Of a stretch of 64,000 nt of DNA, positions 16,855 to 27,800 are shown in pieces. This DNA comes from Nitrospirota bacterium. Lineage in GTDB: Bacteria; Nitrospirota; Thermodesulfovibrionia; Thermodesulfovibrionales; SM23-35. The notes beneath the pieces were generated by a model, which was given only the letters and a program-made list of their open reading frames with translations, made no database searches and was not told the origin of the DNA. How positions within the stretch are numbered: position 1 is the first letter of the stretch; the number at the start of each line of letters is the position of its first letter. The DNA lies in contig JBFMCL010000005.1 of NCBI GenBank assembly GCA_040754395.1, positions 1 through 64,000 of the forward strand, given 5' to 3'. Made by a program: the position numbers and the translations under genes.

Positions 16855-17598
16855 TTATGAAACAGATCCGGCGATATCCTGCTGTCGTTTCTGCAGCGTT
16901 TCCATTTGACGAAACTTCTTTGCCTGATGAGGAGCATTTTCCCGGAAGGTGATACGGTCTTCTTGCATGACTTCAAGCGGACATTGTACACATAACGGGT
17001 TATTTCTCCTGCAGAACGTCTTTCCCGCCTTAACAATCAACGCGTGATATTCATTGAAAATACCGGCATCGCGCGCAAGTGCATCGTGGAACATCTCCTG
17101 AAACCTGTCATACGGCTTGTCATGTTCCATGATTCCATGACGTGAAAGCATTCTTTTGGTATATGCATCGATCACAAATACCGGTTTCCCTGTTGCGTAC
17201 AGGAGTATCGAGTCAGCGGTTTCAGGCCCGATCCCCCTTACAGAAAGAAGCTTTGTTCTCAGTTCAGTCATGTCCTCTTTTCCCATCTTCTGCATGCTTC
17301 CGCCGTAGTGGTGCATGAGCCATCCGACAAAAGACTTAAGCCTTACTGCCTTAATGTTGAAATATCCCGCAGGCCGTATCATGCCGGCAAGTTTCCCGTC
17401 CGGAATTGTGTGCAGCGCCTTTGCGGACAAAGCCCCGCCGGTTTTCAGATTGCGTATCGCTTTCTCAACATTGCCCCAGTTGGTATTCTGGGTCAGGATG
17501 GCGCCGACCGCGACCTCGAAAGGCGAATCACCCGGCCACCAGTGCTGGGGGCCGAATGCCTGATACAGCTTGACATATATAGCCTGAAGGATATGCAT
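16855..17598 (-). CDS. Endonuclease III-domain DNA glycosylase, MagIII-like
   Basis: 247 residues. The HhH-GPD motif reads VRGIGPETADSILLYATGKPVFVIDAYTKRML: the catalytic Asp is present, but the Lys of bifunctional Nth (G-x-G-x-K-T-A) is Glu. The C-terminal iron-sulfur loop has C-x6-C-x2-C, and the expected fourth Cys is missing. Both points resemble the monofunctional 3-methyladenine glycosylase MagIII rather than Nth. It likely removes alkylated bases without lyase activity. Confidence 0.8.
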   Translation of the reverse strand: MHILQAIYVKLYQAFGPQHWWPGDSPFEVAVGAILTQNTNWGNVEKAIRNLKTGGALSAKALHTIPDGKLAGMIRPAGYFNIKAVRLKSFVGWLMHHYGGSMQKMGKEDMTELRTKLLSVRGIGPETADSILLYATGKPVFVIDAYTKRMLSRHGIMEHDKPYDRFQEMFHDALARDAGIFNEYHALIVKAGKTFCRRNNPLCVQCPLEVMQEDRITFRENAPHQAKKFRQMETLQKRQQDIAGSVS

Positions 17599-17750
17599 GG
17601 TATATTGTACGTTATTTGAAGGCCATCCACAAAATCAGCTTCCGGCTGTTCCTGCAGGGATTTCTCGCTTTTTCCATTCCCGACTTGTTTCTCATTCAGC
17701 GAATTGCCTATAATATCCCTCTGAAAGAAATCGAAAAAAATGGAGGAATG

Positions 17751-18251
17751 ATGCTGATCAGGGGAAGAGTATGGAAATTCGGCAACGATATCGATACTGA
17801 CGCGATCATCCCTGCGAGATACCTGAATACGTCCGATCCGAAAGAACTTGCCAGGCATGTGATGGAGGATGCGGACAATTCTTTCGCAGGCAGGGTGAGT
17901 ACAGGAGACCTTATCGTTGCGGGCAAGAATTTCGGGTGCGGTTCATCGAGGGAACATGCTCCAATCGCCATTAAGGCAGCAGGCATCCAGGCCGTAGTGG
18001 CAAGGGATTTTGCGAGGATATTTTACCGGAATGCCTTCAATATCGGCCTTCCGATATTTGCATCTCCCGATGCATCGGAAAAGGTGCGAGAGGGCGATGA
18101 GGTTGAGGTTGATGCAGACAGGGGAATAATCCGGAACATTACCACAAGGGAAGAGTATAAAGCGAATCCTATTCCTCCGTTCATGCAGGAATTGATAGAT
18201 TCGGGCGGGCTGATCGAGTGGACAAAAAGGAAACTCGCTAACAAGAAATAA
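17751..18251 (+). CDS. leuD: 3-isopropylmalate dehydratase small subunit
   Basis: The start is set at ATG 17751 (MLIRGRVWKFG) four bases after GGAGG; an adjacent ATG at 17748 is too close to the site, and the open frame back to 17616 is not homologous. 166 residues is the normal length of the archaeal/bacterial stand-alone small subunit. GNDIDTDAIIPARYL and AGKNFGCGSSREHAP are the swivelling-domain signatures. With a LeuC encoded elsewhere it isomerises isopropylmalate in leucine synthesis; leuB follows in the same direction. Confidence 0.92.
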   Translation: MLIRGRVWKFGNDIDTDAIIPARYLNTSDPKELARHVMEDADNSFAGRVSTGDLIVAGKNFGCGSSREHAPIAIKAAGIQAVVARDFARIFYRNAFNIGLPIFASPDASEKVREGDEVEVDADRGIIRNITTREEYKANPIPPFMQELIDSGGLIEWTKRKLANKK

Positions 18252-18301
18252 GTGCCCCTCCACGTACAAGGCAGAAGGATGGGGGGCTGGGAGAATAATT
18301 T

Positions 18302-19375
18302 ATGAAATCATATGACATTGCAGTCATCCCGGGAGACGGGACCGGGCCTGAGGTAATAGGGGAAGGAATCAAAGTGCTGAATGCTGTTTCAGCCAAGTAT
18401 GGCATACGCCTTAATTATACCAGCCACGATTTTGGCGGCCAGCGGTATTTAAAGACCGGAGAAGTTCTTCCGGACGGAGCTGTTGACGAACTGAGGAAAT
18501 ATGACGCGATATACCTCGGTGCAATCGGTCATCCGGAGGTGAAACCGGGCATACTCGAAAAGGGAATTCTCCTGAGGCTCAGGTTCGAGCTTGATCAGTA
18601 TATCAACCTGAGGCCTGTCAAACTGTATCCGGGTGTCGACTGCCCGCTTAAAAACAAGGGTCCGGAAGATATCGATTTTGTGGTCGTGAGAGAAAATACC
18701 GAAGGTTTATATGCCGGTGCAGGAGGGGTTCTGAAGAAAGGCTCCCCGGACGAAGTTGCGGTGCAGGAATCTATCAATACCCGGAAGGGAGTTGAGCGCT
18801 GCATACGTTTTGCCTTCGAGTACTGCAAAAAGAGGAATAAACACCACAAGCTCACGCTTTGCGGGAAGACCAATGTACTGACATTCGCCTTCGATCTGTG
18901 GGAACGTACGTTCTACGAGGTTGCGAAGGAGTACCCTGACATTAGGGTGGATTACGCGCATGTTGATGCAACGACCATGTGGTTTGTGAAGAACCCGGAA
19001 TGGTTTGATGTCATCGTCACGGACAATATGTTCGGGGATATTATCACCGATCTCGGGGCGATGATCCAGGGCGGCATGGGCATTGCTGCAGGCGGCAACA
19101 TCAACCCTGAGGGGGTCTCGATGTTCGAACCGATAGGAGGTTCCGCGCCGAAATATACCGGACAGAATGTTGTAAACCCGCTCGCAGCGATCTGCGCAGG
19201 GGGAATGATGCTCGAACAGCTTGGGGAGGATAAGGCCGGAAAACTTATCGAGAAGGCGGTGATCGAAGTGACCGGCAGACATCTCAAGAGCCTTGCTGCC
19301 GGAAAGATGGGATATGGTACCACAGAGGTCGGCGACCTTGTCGCAAAGTTCGTGACTGAGCTGAATGCCGATTGA
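18302..19375 (+). CDS. leuB: 3-isopropylmalate dehydrogenase
   Basis: 357 residues. It shows [18 protein letters not shown] at the N-terminus, substrate-binding arginines in [32 protein letters not shown], and metal-binding aspartates in [20 protein letters not shown]. It oxidatively decarboxylates 3-isopropylmalate with NAD+. The VRENTEG form also occurs in related malate/homoisocitrate dehydrogenases, but leuD 50 bases upstream supports leucine synthesis. The tRNA-Asn promoter overlaps its stop codon. Confidence 0.88.
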   Translation: MKSYDIAVIPGDGTGPEVIGEGIKVLNAVSAKYGIRLNYTSHDFGGQRYLKTGEVLPDGAVDELRKYDAIYLGAIGHPEVKPGILEKGILLRLRFELDQYINLRPVKLYPGVDCPLKNKGPEDIDFVVVRENTEGLYAGAGGVLKKGSPDEVAVQESINTRKGVERCIRFAFEYCKKRNKHHKLTLCGKTNVLTFAFDLWERTFYEVAKEYPDIRVDYAHVDATTMWFVKNPEWFDVIVTDNMFGDIITDLGAMIQGGMGIAAGGNINPEGVSMFEPIGGSAPKYTGQNVVNPLAAICAGGMMLEQLGEDKAGKLIEKAVIEVTGRHLKSLAAGKMGYGTTEVGDLVAKFVTELNAD

Positions 19376-19401
19376 CAAACGGTTCGTGCATCTGGTATAA
19401 A
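19372..19401 (+). promoter_or_regulatory. Promoter of tRNA-Asn
   Basis: TTGACA 19372-19377 overlaps the leuB stop; an 18-base spacer and TATAAA 19396-19401 follow, about 60 bases before the tRNA. Confidence 0.7.
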
Positions 19402-19461
19402 AAAAATCTACCTTGCAGAGAAATCGTCTTTAACAAAGATGGTTGATTGTCCTCATACTAC

Positions 19462-19537
19462 TCCCGGGTAGCTCAGTCGGCAGAGCAGGTGGCTGTTAAC
19501 CACCCTGTCGGGGGTTCGAGTCCCTCCCCGGGAGCCA
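19462..19537 (+). tRNA. tRNA-Asn (GTT)
   Basis: A 76-base cloverleaf. The acceptor TCCCGGG pairs with CCCGGGA, discriminator G and encoded CCA follow, the anticodon stem-loop is GGTGG-CTGTTAA-CCACC, and the T-loop is GTTCGAG. Anticodon GTT reads Asn codons. The 42 bases from the anticodon to CCA (19496-19537) are duplicated at 19829-19870. Confidence 0.96.
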
Positions 19538-19550
19538 ACAAAATAATACC

Positions 19551-19832
19551 TTGCCATTTCTTGTCTACATATTAAAGAGTGAATCAACCTCTCAATATTA
19601 CATTGGCCATACTGATGACCTTGATCGCAGAATCTCTCAGCATAACAATATTGATTATCATGGGTCTCAACACACAAAGCGGAATAAGGGGCCATGGACA
19701 TGTGTTTATACAGAAACTTTTCTTACACGGTCGGAAGCAATGCAGAGGGAAAAGGAAATCAAAAGCAAAAAAAGCAGAAGATATATTGAATACCTGCTCA
19801 ATTGGCAGAGTCCCGAAGGTGTTCGGGATTAA
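19551..19832 (+). CDS. GIY-YIG nuclease family protein (putative homing endonuclease)
   Basis: 93 residues from TTG 19551. FLVYILKSESTSQYYIGHTDDLDRRISQHN carries the G-I-Y/Y-I-G core in its Y-I-L/Y-I-G variant with the catalytic Arg, and the later Glu is in SEAMQREKEIKSKKSRRYIEYLL. It is of the UvrC-like/URI single-domain type. Its stop codon TAA is formed by the first bases of the duplicated tRNA segment, showing that gene and repeat are one unit. It probably cuts at the tRNA anticodon-loop sequence. Confidence 0.85.
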   Translation: MPFLVYILKSESTSQYYIGHTDDLDRRISQHNNIDYHGSQHTKRNKGPWTCVYTETFLTRSEAMQREKEIKSKKSRRYIEYLLNWQSPEGVRD

Positions 19833-19870
19833 CCACCCTGTCGGGGGTTCGAGTCCCTCCCCGGGAGCCA
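19829..19870 (+). repeat. Duplicated 3' half of tRNA-Asn (att-like repeat)
   Basis: An exact 42-bp copy of 19496-19537 including the CCA end. It marks the far end of the GIY-YIG insertion. Confidence 0.9.
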
Positions 19871-20229
19871 CACCAATCAAGGGATTGCAGAGGTATAGCC
19901 TTTTTTATCTCAAAATTAAGCCATTCTGCAAGGATCATACTTTTTTAAATTTTCATTGAAGCCATTTTTTCTCAAGAAGCCTGTTATTCCACGAGAATCT
20001 TCTTCTCACTTCTGTCCTGAAGTAAACTGCTAACGTAACTGTATTCCAAAGAGAACGAGAGAGATTCAACAGCATTTAGTCTTATCTCACTTCCGAATAC
20101 GCATCATTCCGCTGCGTGAGTTGAGGAATGATGCGTATTCGGAAGGCAACAGTATAAATTTCCTAAGCTATTGATTATCTCACCAATAGCTCTCGTGCAA
20201 AGAATATGATCCTGAACTCCTCAGGAGTC
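19871..20229. other. Intergenic region containing a long perfect hairpin
   Basis: No gene is supported here. The only clear structure is the 21-bp inverted repeat at 20090-20145. The rest is AT-rich and leads into the perR promoter. Confidence 0.5.
20090..20145. repeat. Perfect 21-bp inverted repeat upstream of perR
   Basis: The arms 20090-20110 (CTTCCGAATACG...) and 20125-20145 are exact reverse complements around a 14-base loop. No T-run follows. It would form a very stable hairpin in RNA or a cruciform in DNA. It could be a bidirectional terminator remnant, a repeat copy or a regulator site. Confidence 0.75.
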
Positions 20230-20258
20230 TTGACAATTAGGAATAAATACTATATAGT
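20230..20258 (+). promoter_or_regulatory. Sigma-70 promoter of perR-katG (probably leaderless)
   Basis: TTGACA 20230-20235, a 17-base spacer and TATAGT 20253-20258. The start codon at 20266 lies 7 bases after the -10 box, where transcription should begin, and no ribosome site exists. The AT-rich spacer ATTAGGAATAAATACTA loosely resembles a Per/Fur box, so autoregulation is plausible. Confidence 0.7.
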
Positions 20259-20265
20259 TTTAATT

Positions 20266-20709
20266 ATGGGAAATAAGAAATTACAAAAATCAGGGCTGGA
20301 TTTCTTTTGGCGGAGGTCCAGGGAATATGGGCTGAAAATAACCCCTCAGCGTACTGCCATCTATCAGGAGCTTTTGAAGGCTAAGGACCACCCGTCTGCC
20401 GATGACATCTATAAAAGGATAGTCAAAAAGATTCCAAACATATCATTTGATACGGTCAACAGAACACTCTTGACATTATCTCAAATTGGTATTACAAATG
20501 TAGTAGAGGGGTATGGTCAACCCAAACGATATGACCCTGATCTGGATATCCATCATCATTTCAGATGCACTCGTTGCGATAAAATTATTGATTTTCATTA
20601 TGCAGATTATGACAGCCTGGTAATTCCTCCGGATATTCAAAAGCAGTTCACGGTATTCCAGAAAAAGGTTGTCTTGGAAGGTCTTTGTGACCGTTGTAAG
20701 AATAAATAA
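20266..20709 (+). CDS. Fur/PerR-family peroxide-type regulator
   Basis: 147 residues from ATG 20266; the upstream in-frame start at 20206 lies before the promoter. A winged helix (YGLKITPQRTAIYQELLKA, FDTVNRTLLTLSQIG) precedes a dimerisation domain with two CxxC zinc motifs (FRCTRCDKI and GLCDRCKNK) and an IHHHFRC metal ligand region. katG starts 21 bases downstream, so this is most likely a PerR-type sensor whose metal-catalysed oxidation derepresses catalase-peroxidase. Confidence 0.85.
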   Translation: MGNKKLQKSGLDFFWRRSREYGLKITPQRTAIYQELLKAKDHPSADDIYKRIVKKIPNISFDTVNRTLLTLSQIGITNVVEGYGQPKRYDPDLDIHHHFRCTRCDKIIDFHYADYDSLVIPPDIQKQFTVFQKKVVLEGLCDRCKNK

Positions 20710-20715
20710 GCTTAA

Positions 20716-22902
<2,187 letters not shown>

Positions 22903-23057
22903 TCATAGAATACACGTCTTCGAAGGCTTCTGACAGGGCGGCGAACAAACAGTCAGTGAACAACCGGTTCCAGCGGACGGCGTATCGCCGCCGCTGAACC
23001 GGGCTGCTATGCAATTCTTTTCCCAGCAACGCTCTTTCGTCACAATAATGCACATAG
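22903..23057. other. katG downstream region with a bulged GC-rich hairpin
   Basis: 22964-23002 folds as CCGGTTC-AGCGG-CGGCG against CGCCG-CCGCT-GAACCGG with two one-base bulges. There is no T-run, but the position just after katG suits a transcript-end or stability hairpin. No gene is seen before the MITE-like element at 23058. Confidence 0.5.
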
Positions 23058-23242
23058 CCCATATTATTCATAAAAATGGGAATAGCGGCTGAGGACAGAG
23101 TATTTGCGCGGATTCTTTTGCTGATAGTCAAATGCAATATATGAAAACAAAGAGGCAAACGCCTCGAAGGGAGGAACGACCGAGAATGAGAAAAAAATAC
23201 TCTGTCCTCAGCAGAATCAGAAAAATTTATGAATAACATGGG
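23058..23242. mobile_element. 185-bp MITE-like element, copy 2
   Basis: The same length as copy 1 (4778-4962), with about one base in eight different. The outer ends are CCCATATTATTCAT and its near-complement ATGAATAACATGGG. The inner inverted pair is GCTGAGGACAGAGTATTT/AAATACTCTGTCCTCAGC. The spread of differences shows that the two copies are not recent duplicates. Confidence 0.82.
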
Positions 23243-23352
23243 ATAAGGGGTATAACAGAACAACTTTTACTGTATATCCCATAATATCAGGGAATGCCGA
23301 CATAAAGATATTTATTTGCGACAATCACTCCGCAATCTGATAACATATCGAT

Positions 23353-24009
23353 ATGAATATTCATACAATATTTGCTGTCTTCTTTTTGCTTCTTGTGATG
23401 CTCAACATCACGGTCATCTTTTTTCTTCCTGATGACCTGACTTTTCTATTCATTAAAGAATGGGGACCGGTGGAGAATGCACAGGTTATTCTTTATGTGA
23501 CTGGTGCACTTGTCTCGTGGATTTACGCAAAACGGAACATATGGGCTGGAGGTTATCAGGGCTGTATAATTCTTCTGATTTTCGCTATGCGTGAACTCGA
23601 CTTCCAGAAAAAGTTTACGGGGATCAGTATCACGAGAACAAAATATTATTTTCATTCCGATGCAGCGCTTCTTACAAAGATAATGTTTGCGTGTATCGTT
23701 GTCTGCATAGTTGTTTTTATTATCGTATTCGTCAGGAAAAATTTCAGCGTTTTGCTGCACAATGTAAGAGCACGTAAAAACTGGGCGCTATCTGTTCTCG
23801 CGGGGTTATTGTCCATGCTTTTTGCTTTTTTTGTCGACGGAAGTACAAGAATTCTCGAAACACTCGGAATCGAATCCGTTAAGCACGAACATCTATTGAA
23901 AAATTCCATGGAAGAACTATTCGAACTTGCGATACCTTTCTTTTTTCTCAATGCGCTCCTTTTGTATGGAAAGTCGGATAAGGGAAATTACACGGACAAA
24001 GTGAAATAA
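23353..24009 (+). CDS. Multi-pass membrane protein of unknown function
   Basis: 218 residues with about five hydrophobic helices. The conserved-looking loops EWGPVENAQVILYVTGALV, MRELDFQKKF-TGISITRTKYYF and MEELFELAIPFFFLNALLL carry charged residues inside or next to the membrane. This is characteristic of a conserved hypothetical membrane family. No motif allows a function to be assigned. It stands alone, 110 bases after the MITE-like copy 2. Confidence 0.7.
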   Translation: MNIHTIFAVFFLLLVMLNITVIFFLPDDLTFLFIKEWGPVENAQVILYVTGALVSWIYAKRNIWAGGYQGCIILLIFAMRELDFQKKFTGISITRTKYYFHSDAALLTKIMFACIVVCIVVFIIVFVRKNFSVLLHNVRARKNWALSVLAGLLSMLFAFFVDGSTRILETLGIESVKHEHLLKNSMEELFELAIPFFFLNALLLYGKSDKGNYTDKVK

Positions 24010-24538
24010 TCAGTTTTATCCGAAAAAATTCTCTTCCTCCTGACAAGCAGCATATTTACCCAGCGGAGTAACCATCCATTGCCCGAATAAATGCGCACGT
24101 GCAGTAGTGGAGGGAATTATGCAGGCGTAAATAATTATGTGAGGGAAATCACAGATTTTCACAAAAAAAATATTTACCATAGTAATGGTGAAAAATTTGA
24201 AATATGGTACGGCTGATGCGCTTGAATATATTGGATAGCTGTTAGCGAAAAGCAAGGCATATTTAACATATGCTTAAATGTGCGGCATAAATTTACTGAG
24301 GTACATTTACAGTGCGGTTGAAATAGATTATATTGAAGTATTAACTAGATAGACTAAGAATACAGGGAAAAACGATGACCGTACCAGTTTCTTTTTTCTG
24401 TGAACAAGGGGGAAAGATGTGTCCCCTCACTCCTGGTTTTATTTCTTCCTTATTATCGCCAATCTGCGGAATGCTCCTGCAAAAGTCTGGAGATGAATCA
24501 AATCGCACAGGATAAACAAACAAAAAGAGAGGTTTGCC
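24010..24538. other. AT-rich intergenic region upstream of the pilY1 unit
   Basis: No credible gene or riboswitch was found in these 529 bases. A small GGGG-N11-CCCC hairpin near 24406-24424 and the AT-rich stretch 24300-24360 could belong to the leader and promoter of the following two genes. Confidence 0.4.
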
Positions 24539-24853
24539 ATGGGGAGAAAAAAAGGTAAGTATTGGCTTCTGGTTATTTCGGCATTTTTTTTGCTGGCATG
24601 GAGTATCCATCCCGTGCATTCTGCCGATGAGCTTTTTTTGACAGGGGTCGTGAAACGGGTTGACTCTACCCGGGGTCTGGTCATTGTGGAGATCCGTTCC
24701 GGAAGCTGCCCGGGGACTATGACATTAAAGGTAAGGGATATCGAAGAGGTGTCAGGGAGTGAAGGGAAGAAGATCTCGTTTTTTATCAATACTTCAATCT
24801 GCAGCACAACTGAACTAAACGAAATGTATGACATTGTATTTCTGAGAGGGTAG
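24539..24853 (+). CDS. Small exported protein preceding PilY1
   Basis: 104 residues. The N-terminus MGRKKGKYWLLVISAFFLLAW is a signal peptide cleaved near HSADE. The mature part has two Cys (GSCPGT and TSICST) that could form a disulfide, and a beta-rich pattern (VVKRVDSTRGLVIVEI). An AGAGAGG site precedes ATG 24539. It ends 5 bases before pilY1, so it is probably a pilus-assembly accessory translated with it; this role is inferred from position only. Confidence 0.7.
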   Translation: MGRKKGKYWLLVISAFFLLAWSIHPVHSADELFLTGVVKRVDSTRGLVIVEIRSGSCPGTMTLKVRDIEEVSGSEGKKISFFINTSICSTTELNEMYDIVFLRG

Positions 24854-24858
24854 AAGCC

Positions 24859-27800
24859 ATGAGAAACAATCTGATTAGAACGATAACAGTATGTACCATG
24901 ATATTCTTTCTTTTTCTTCCGGAAAGTAACGCGCAAACAATGAGTGATTACTGCCAGATCCCGCCGTACGTTGGTTTTGCTGTGGCGCCGAATGTTCTTT
25001 TTGCAATCGATGTGAGCGGAAGTATGAGCTGGAAAGCGTATTCTTATCAGGACACAGACAGCAACGGTGATGGATATCTTGACAGATATAATCCGGCAGT
25101 TTCCTATGAAGGATATTTCACGCCTTCCAAAATATATAAGTCTGATGCGAACGGAATATATGAGGAAACAACACCTACTGGAGTACCCTGCACCTGTACC
25201 TGTATAGACTGGAGGTGCAGGAATACCAACTGGGGCGGTTGCGTCTGGCGAGGGGGAGGATGCAATCGGTGGGGATGCTGCATACAGGAACAGTGCACAG
25301 GTGACTGCAATCTGGAATCGGGCAATTATCTCAACTATGCGAATATGGCGCGCATAGATCTGCTTCGCTGGGCTATGACAGGGGGCACACCGAGTTCCTG
25401 CACTGGAGCACAGACTTTTAATAACGGTTTTTGCAACCCTGAATTATGGGCTCAGCCGGGGAATGCTGTCAAAGTCGGAAGTGTATGCAACGATAGCCTG
25501 GATGTTAATGGTGACGGCATAGCGGATGGCGGATGCATCCTGCTGACTGATAACGGAACTCGGGTAAAGGTTCCCTGGGACAGGGTTTATGCCGGTCTTG
25601 CATTCAAATTCAAATCGTTGGAACTAAGACCCAGGGTAGGTGCCATGTTGTTCAGCGGTACCGGCGTGAGGGCACAGAAGATTTATATCGGTGATTTTAC
25701 CGCCCCCAACTCGACAGCCGACGAATTCCCGTATATGAATTTCATTTCCCATATCAACTCGGGACAACCGACAGGTGCAACTCCAACAGGACCCGTTATG
25801 TGGGATGCCTCGAATTATTTTTCACAGAAAACTCCTGAATACGGCGGTTTTTCGCCTCAAAGCGGGGAAGGGGACCGGTGGAAAAACCCGATGTACGTAT
25901 GTGTTCAGGGAGGAGCAAACTGTAGGTATGTTCCGTGTGCGAACAATTTCGTCATACTTATGTCAGACGGACAATGGAACACCGGCGGGGGCCCTCCGGC
26001 GTTTTCTACCTGTTCCATCAACTCGGGATTTGAGAACCACTCTGCAGACCCTGTTGTGCCTGCCTATAAGATGCATATGGGATTTGACAATATTAAAACA
26101 GGTGTTCGTACAAACGTAAAAAATGTATATACCGTAGGTCTTTTCATGGGCGGCACGGGCGAGCATTCTATGAAGAACGTTGCGGTATATGGCTCTTTCG
26201 ATAATATTGCAAGAACCTGGCCGGCAAACTTAGCAGGATATCCTGACGATTCCTGTGCAATGGATGACTGTGGAACCGGCAGGGGAAGCCCCTGTGAGCC
26301 ATTGCCCGCATCCTCACCTGACTGGGACAAGGACGGAGACGGCAACCCTGATACGTTCTATAAAGCCAGTGATGCATTGGGCATTAAGGACAACATTCTC
26401 GATGCTATCCTGTCGATCCTCCAGCAGATAGCCTCAGGGACAGCGGCATCTGTGCTCGCATCCGGGGAAGGAACAGGGGCAAACCTCGTTCAGGCCATCT
26501 TCTACCAGCAACGCTCTTTCGGAACAAATGACATTGAATGGTCGGGTTCACTCAAGAACCTCTGGTATCATATTGATCCGCTGCTGTACAGCAGCACAAT
26601 CAGAGAGGACACGGCATCCCCGAATATTCTTGACCTGTCAAATGACAATATCATCAGATTCTTTTTTGATTTGACCGACTTTACCACAAAGGCACAGCTC
26701 TTTTCGGACGCGAACGGTGACGGTACTGCTGACAGCACGATCCCTGTGGCAACTGTACCCTTCAACAATGTAAAGTCTCTCTGGGAGGCAGGAAAGGTGT
26801 TGCATCGAACAGATCCCGCAGACAGGATCATTTATACCTTTGACGGAACAAGCCGCATTGTTCTGCCAAATACTGCGGGCAGCGGTTCTCCCTTAATCTC
26901 GCTCCTGCAGGCAGAAAACGTCAATGAGGCAACAGCGCTCTTGAGGTATACAAAAGGGACTGACTTGAAAATCTGCTCTGTAAACAAAAATATCTGCAAC
27001 TCCGATGCAGACTGTACCCAGAGTGGAGAAACATGTAAGTCTTACAGGAATCGGACGGTGACATATGACGGAGTGACAAACACCTGGAAACTCGGAGACA
27101 TTATCAATTCAACTCCGAAAGTGGTTTCATGGATACCCCTCAATGTCTACCACACACTATATCAGGATCAAACCTATCGAAACTTTATTCGGTCAAGTGC
27201 CTATCTGGACAGGGGCTTGGTCATTGTTGGGTCAAATGACGGGATGCTCCACGCCTTCAGATTCGGGAACCTGAAATTGTTCGAAGAAAAATTCAGGAAA
27301 GCGGAATTGACAGGAACAGAATTCGGCAGAGAGGAATGGGCCTTTATTCCCCAAAATGCACTGCCTTATCTGAAATATATCGCGGATCCAAACTACTGCC
27401 ATATCTATACAGTTGACTTAACTCCTCATGTGTTTGATGCCAGCATAGGTTCACCGGGATCAGGAGACGTGTCAGACAGTGCAAAACCTTCTGACGGGTC
27501 TTCATGGAGGACTGTGGTAATAGGCGGCATGAGGTCAGGCGGAGCCTGCAGGGATGTCGCGACACAATACGGGGTGCAGACCCCCGCAGCCGGCAGGGGA
27601 TTCTCATCCTATTTTGCGCTTGATATTACAGACCCGGGGAATCCTCAAGTCCTGTGGGAATTCTCGCATCCAACCCTCGGTTTTTCAACCGCAGGTCCTG
27701 CTGTGGTCAAGATCAGCAGCAGAACAGGCGGCGTACCTGACAGCAGCAAAAACGGCAAATGGTTTGTGGTCTTTGCCTCAGGCCCAACAGGCCCGATCAA

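Larger units (their letters stand above)
19538..19870 (+). mobile_element. GIY-YIG element inserted in tRNA-Asn, with 42-bp target repeat
   Basis: The element consists of a single GIY-YIG gene and a second copy of the 3' half of tRNA-Asn. It is bounded by direct repeats 19496-19537 and 19829-19870, identical over 42 bp starting within the anticodon. The left copy completes a functional tRNA, so the insertion restored the gene, as integrative elements at tRNAs do. At 333 bp, with no integrase, it is unusually small. Confidence 0.8.

Noticed and set aside
19584-19880. Minus-strand frame starting with G-E-G-L-E-P-P-T-G-W
   Set aside because: This is antisense translation of the duplicated tRNA segment and the GIY-YIG gene, a common misannotation.
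23024-23040. 17-bp identity with a stretch inside pilY1 (around 26508)
   Set aside because: The match does not extend on either side and is within chance expectation for a 64-kb window.
24400-24540. Possible c-di-GMP (GEMM) riboswitch before the pilY1 unit
   Set aside because: The required conserved tetraloop and receptor sequences are not present.
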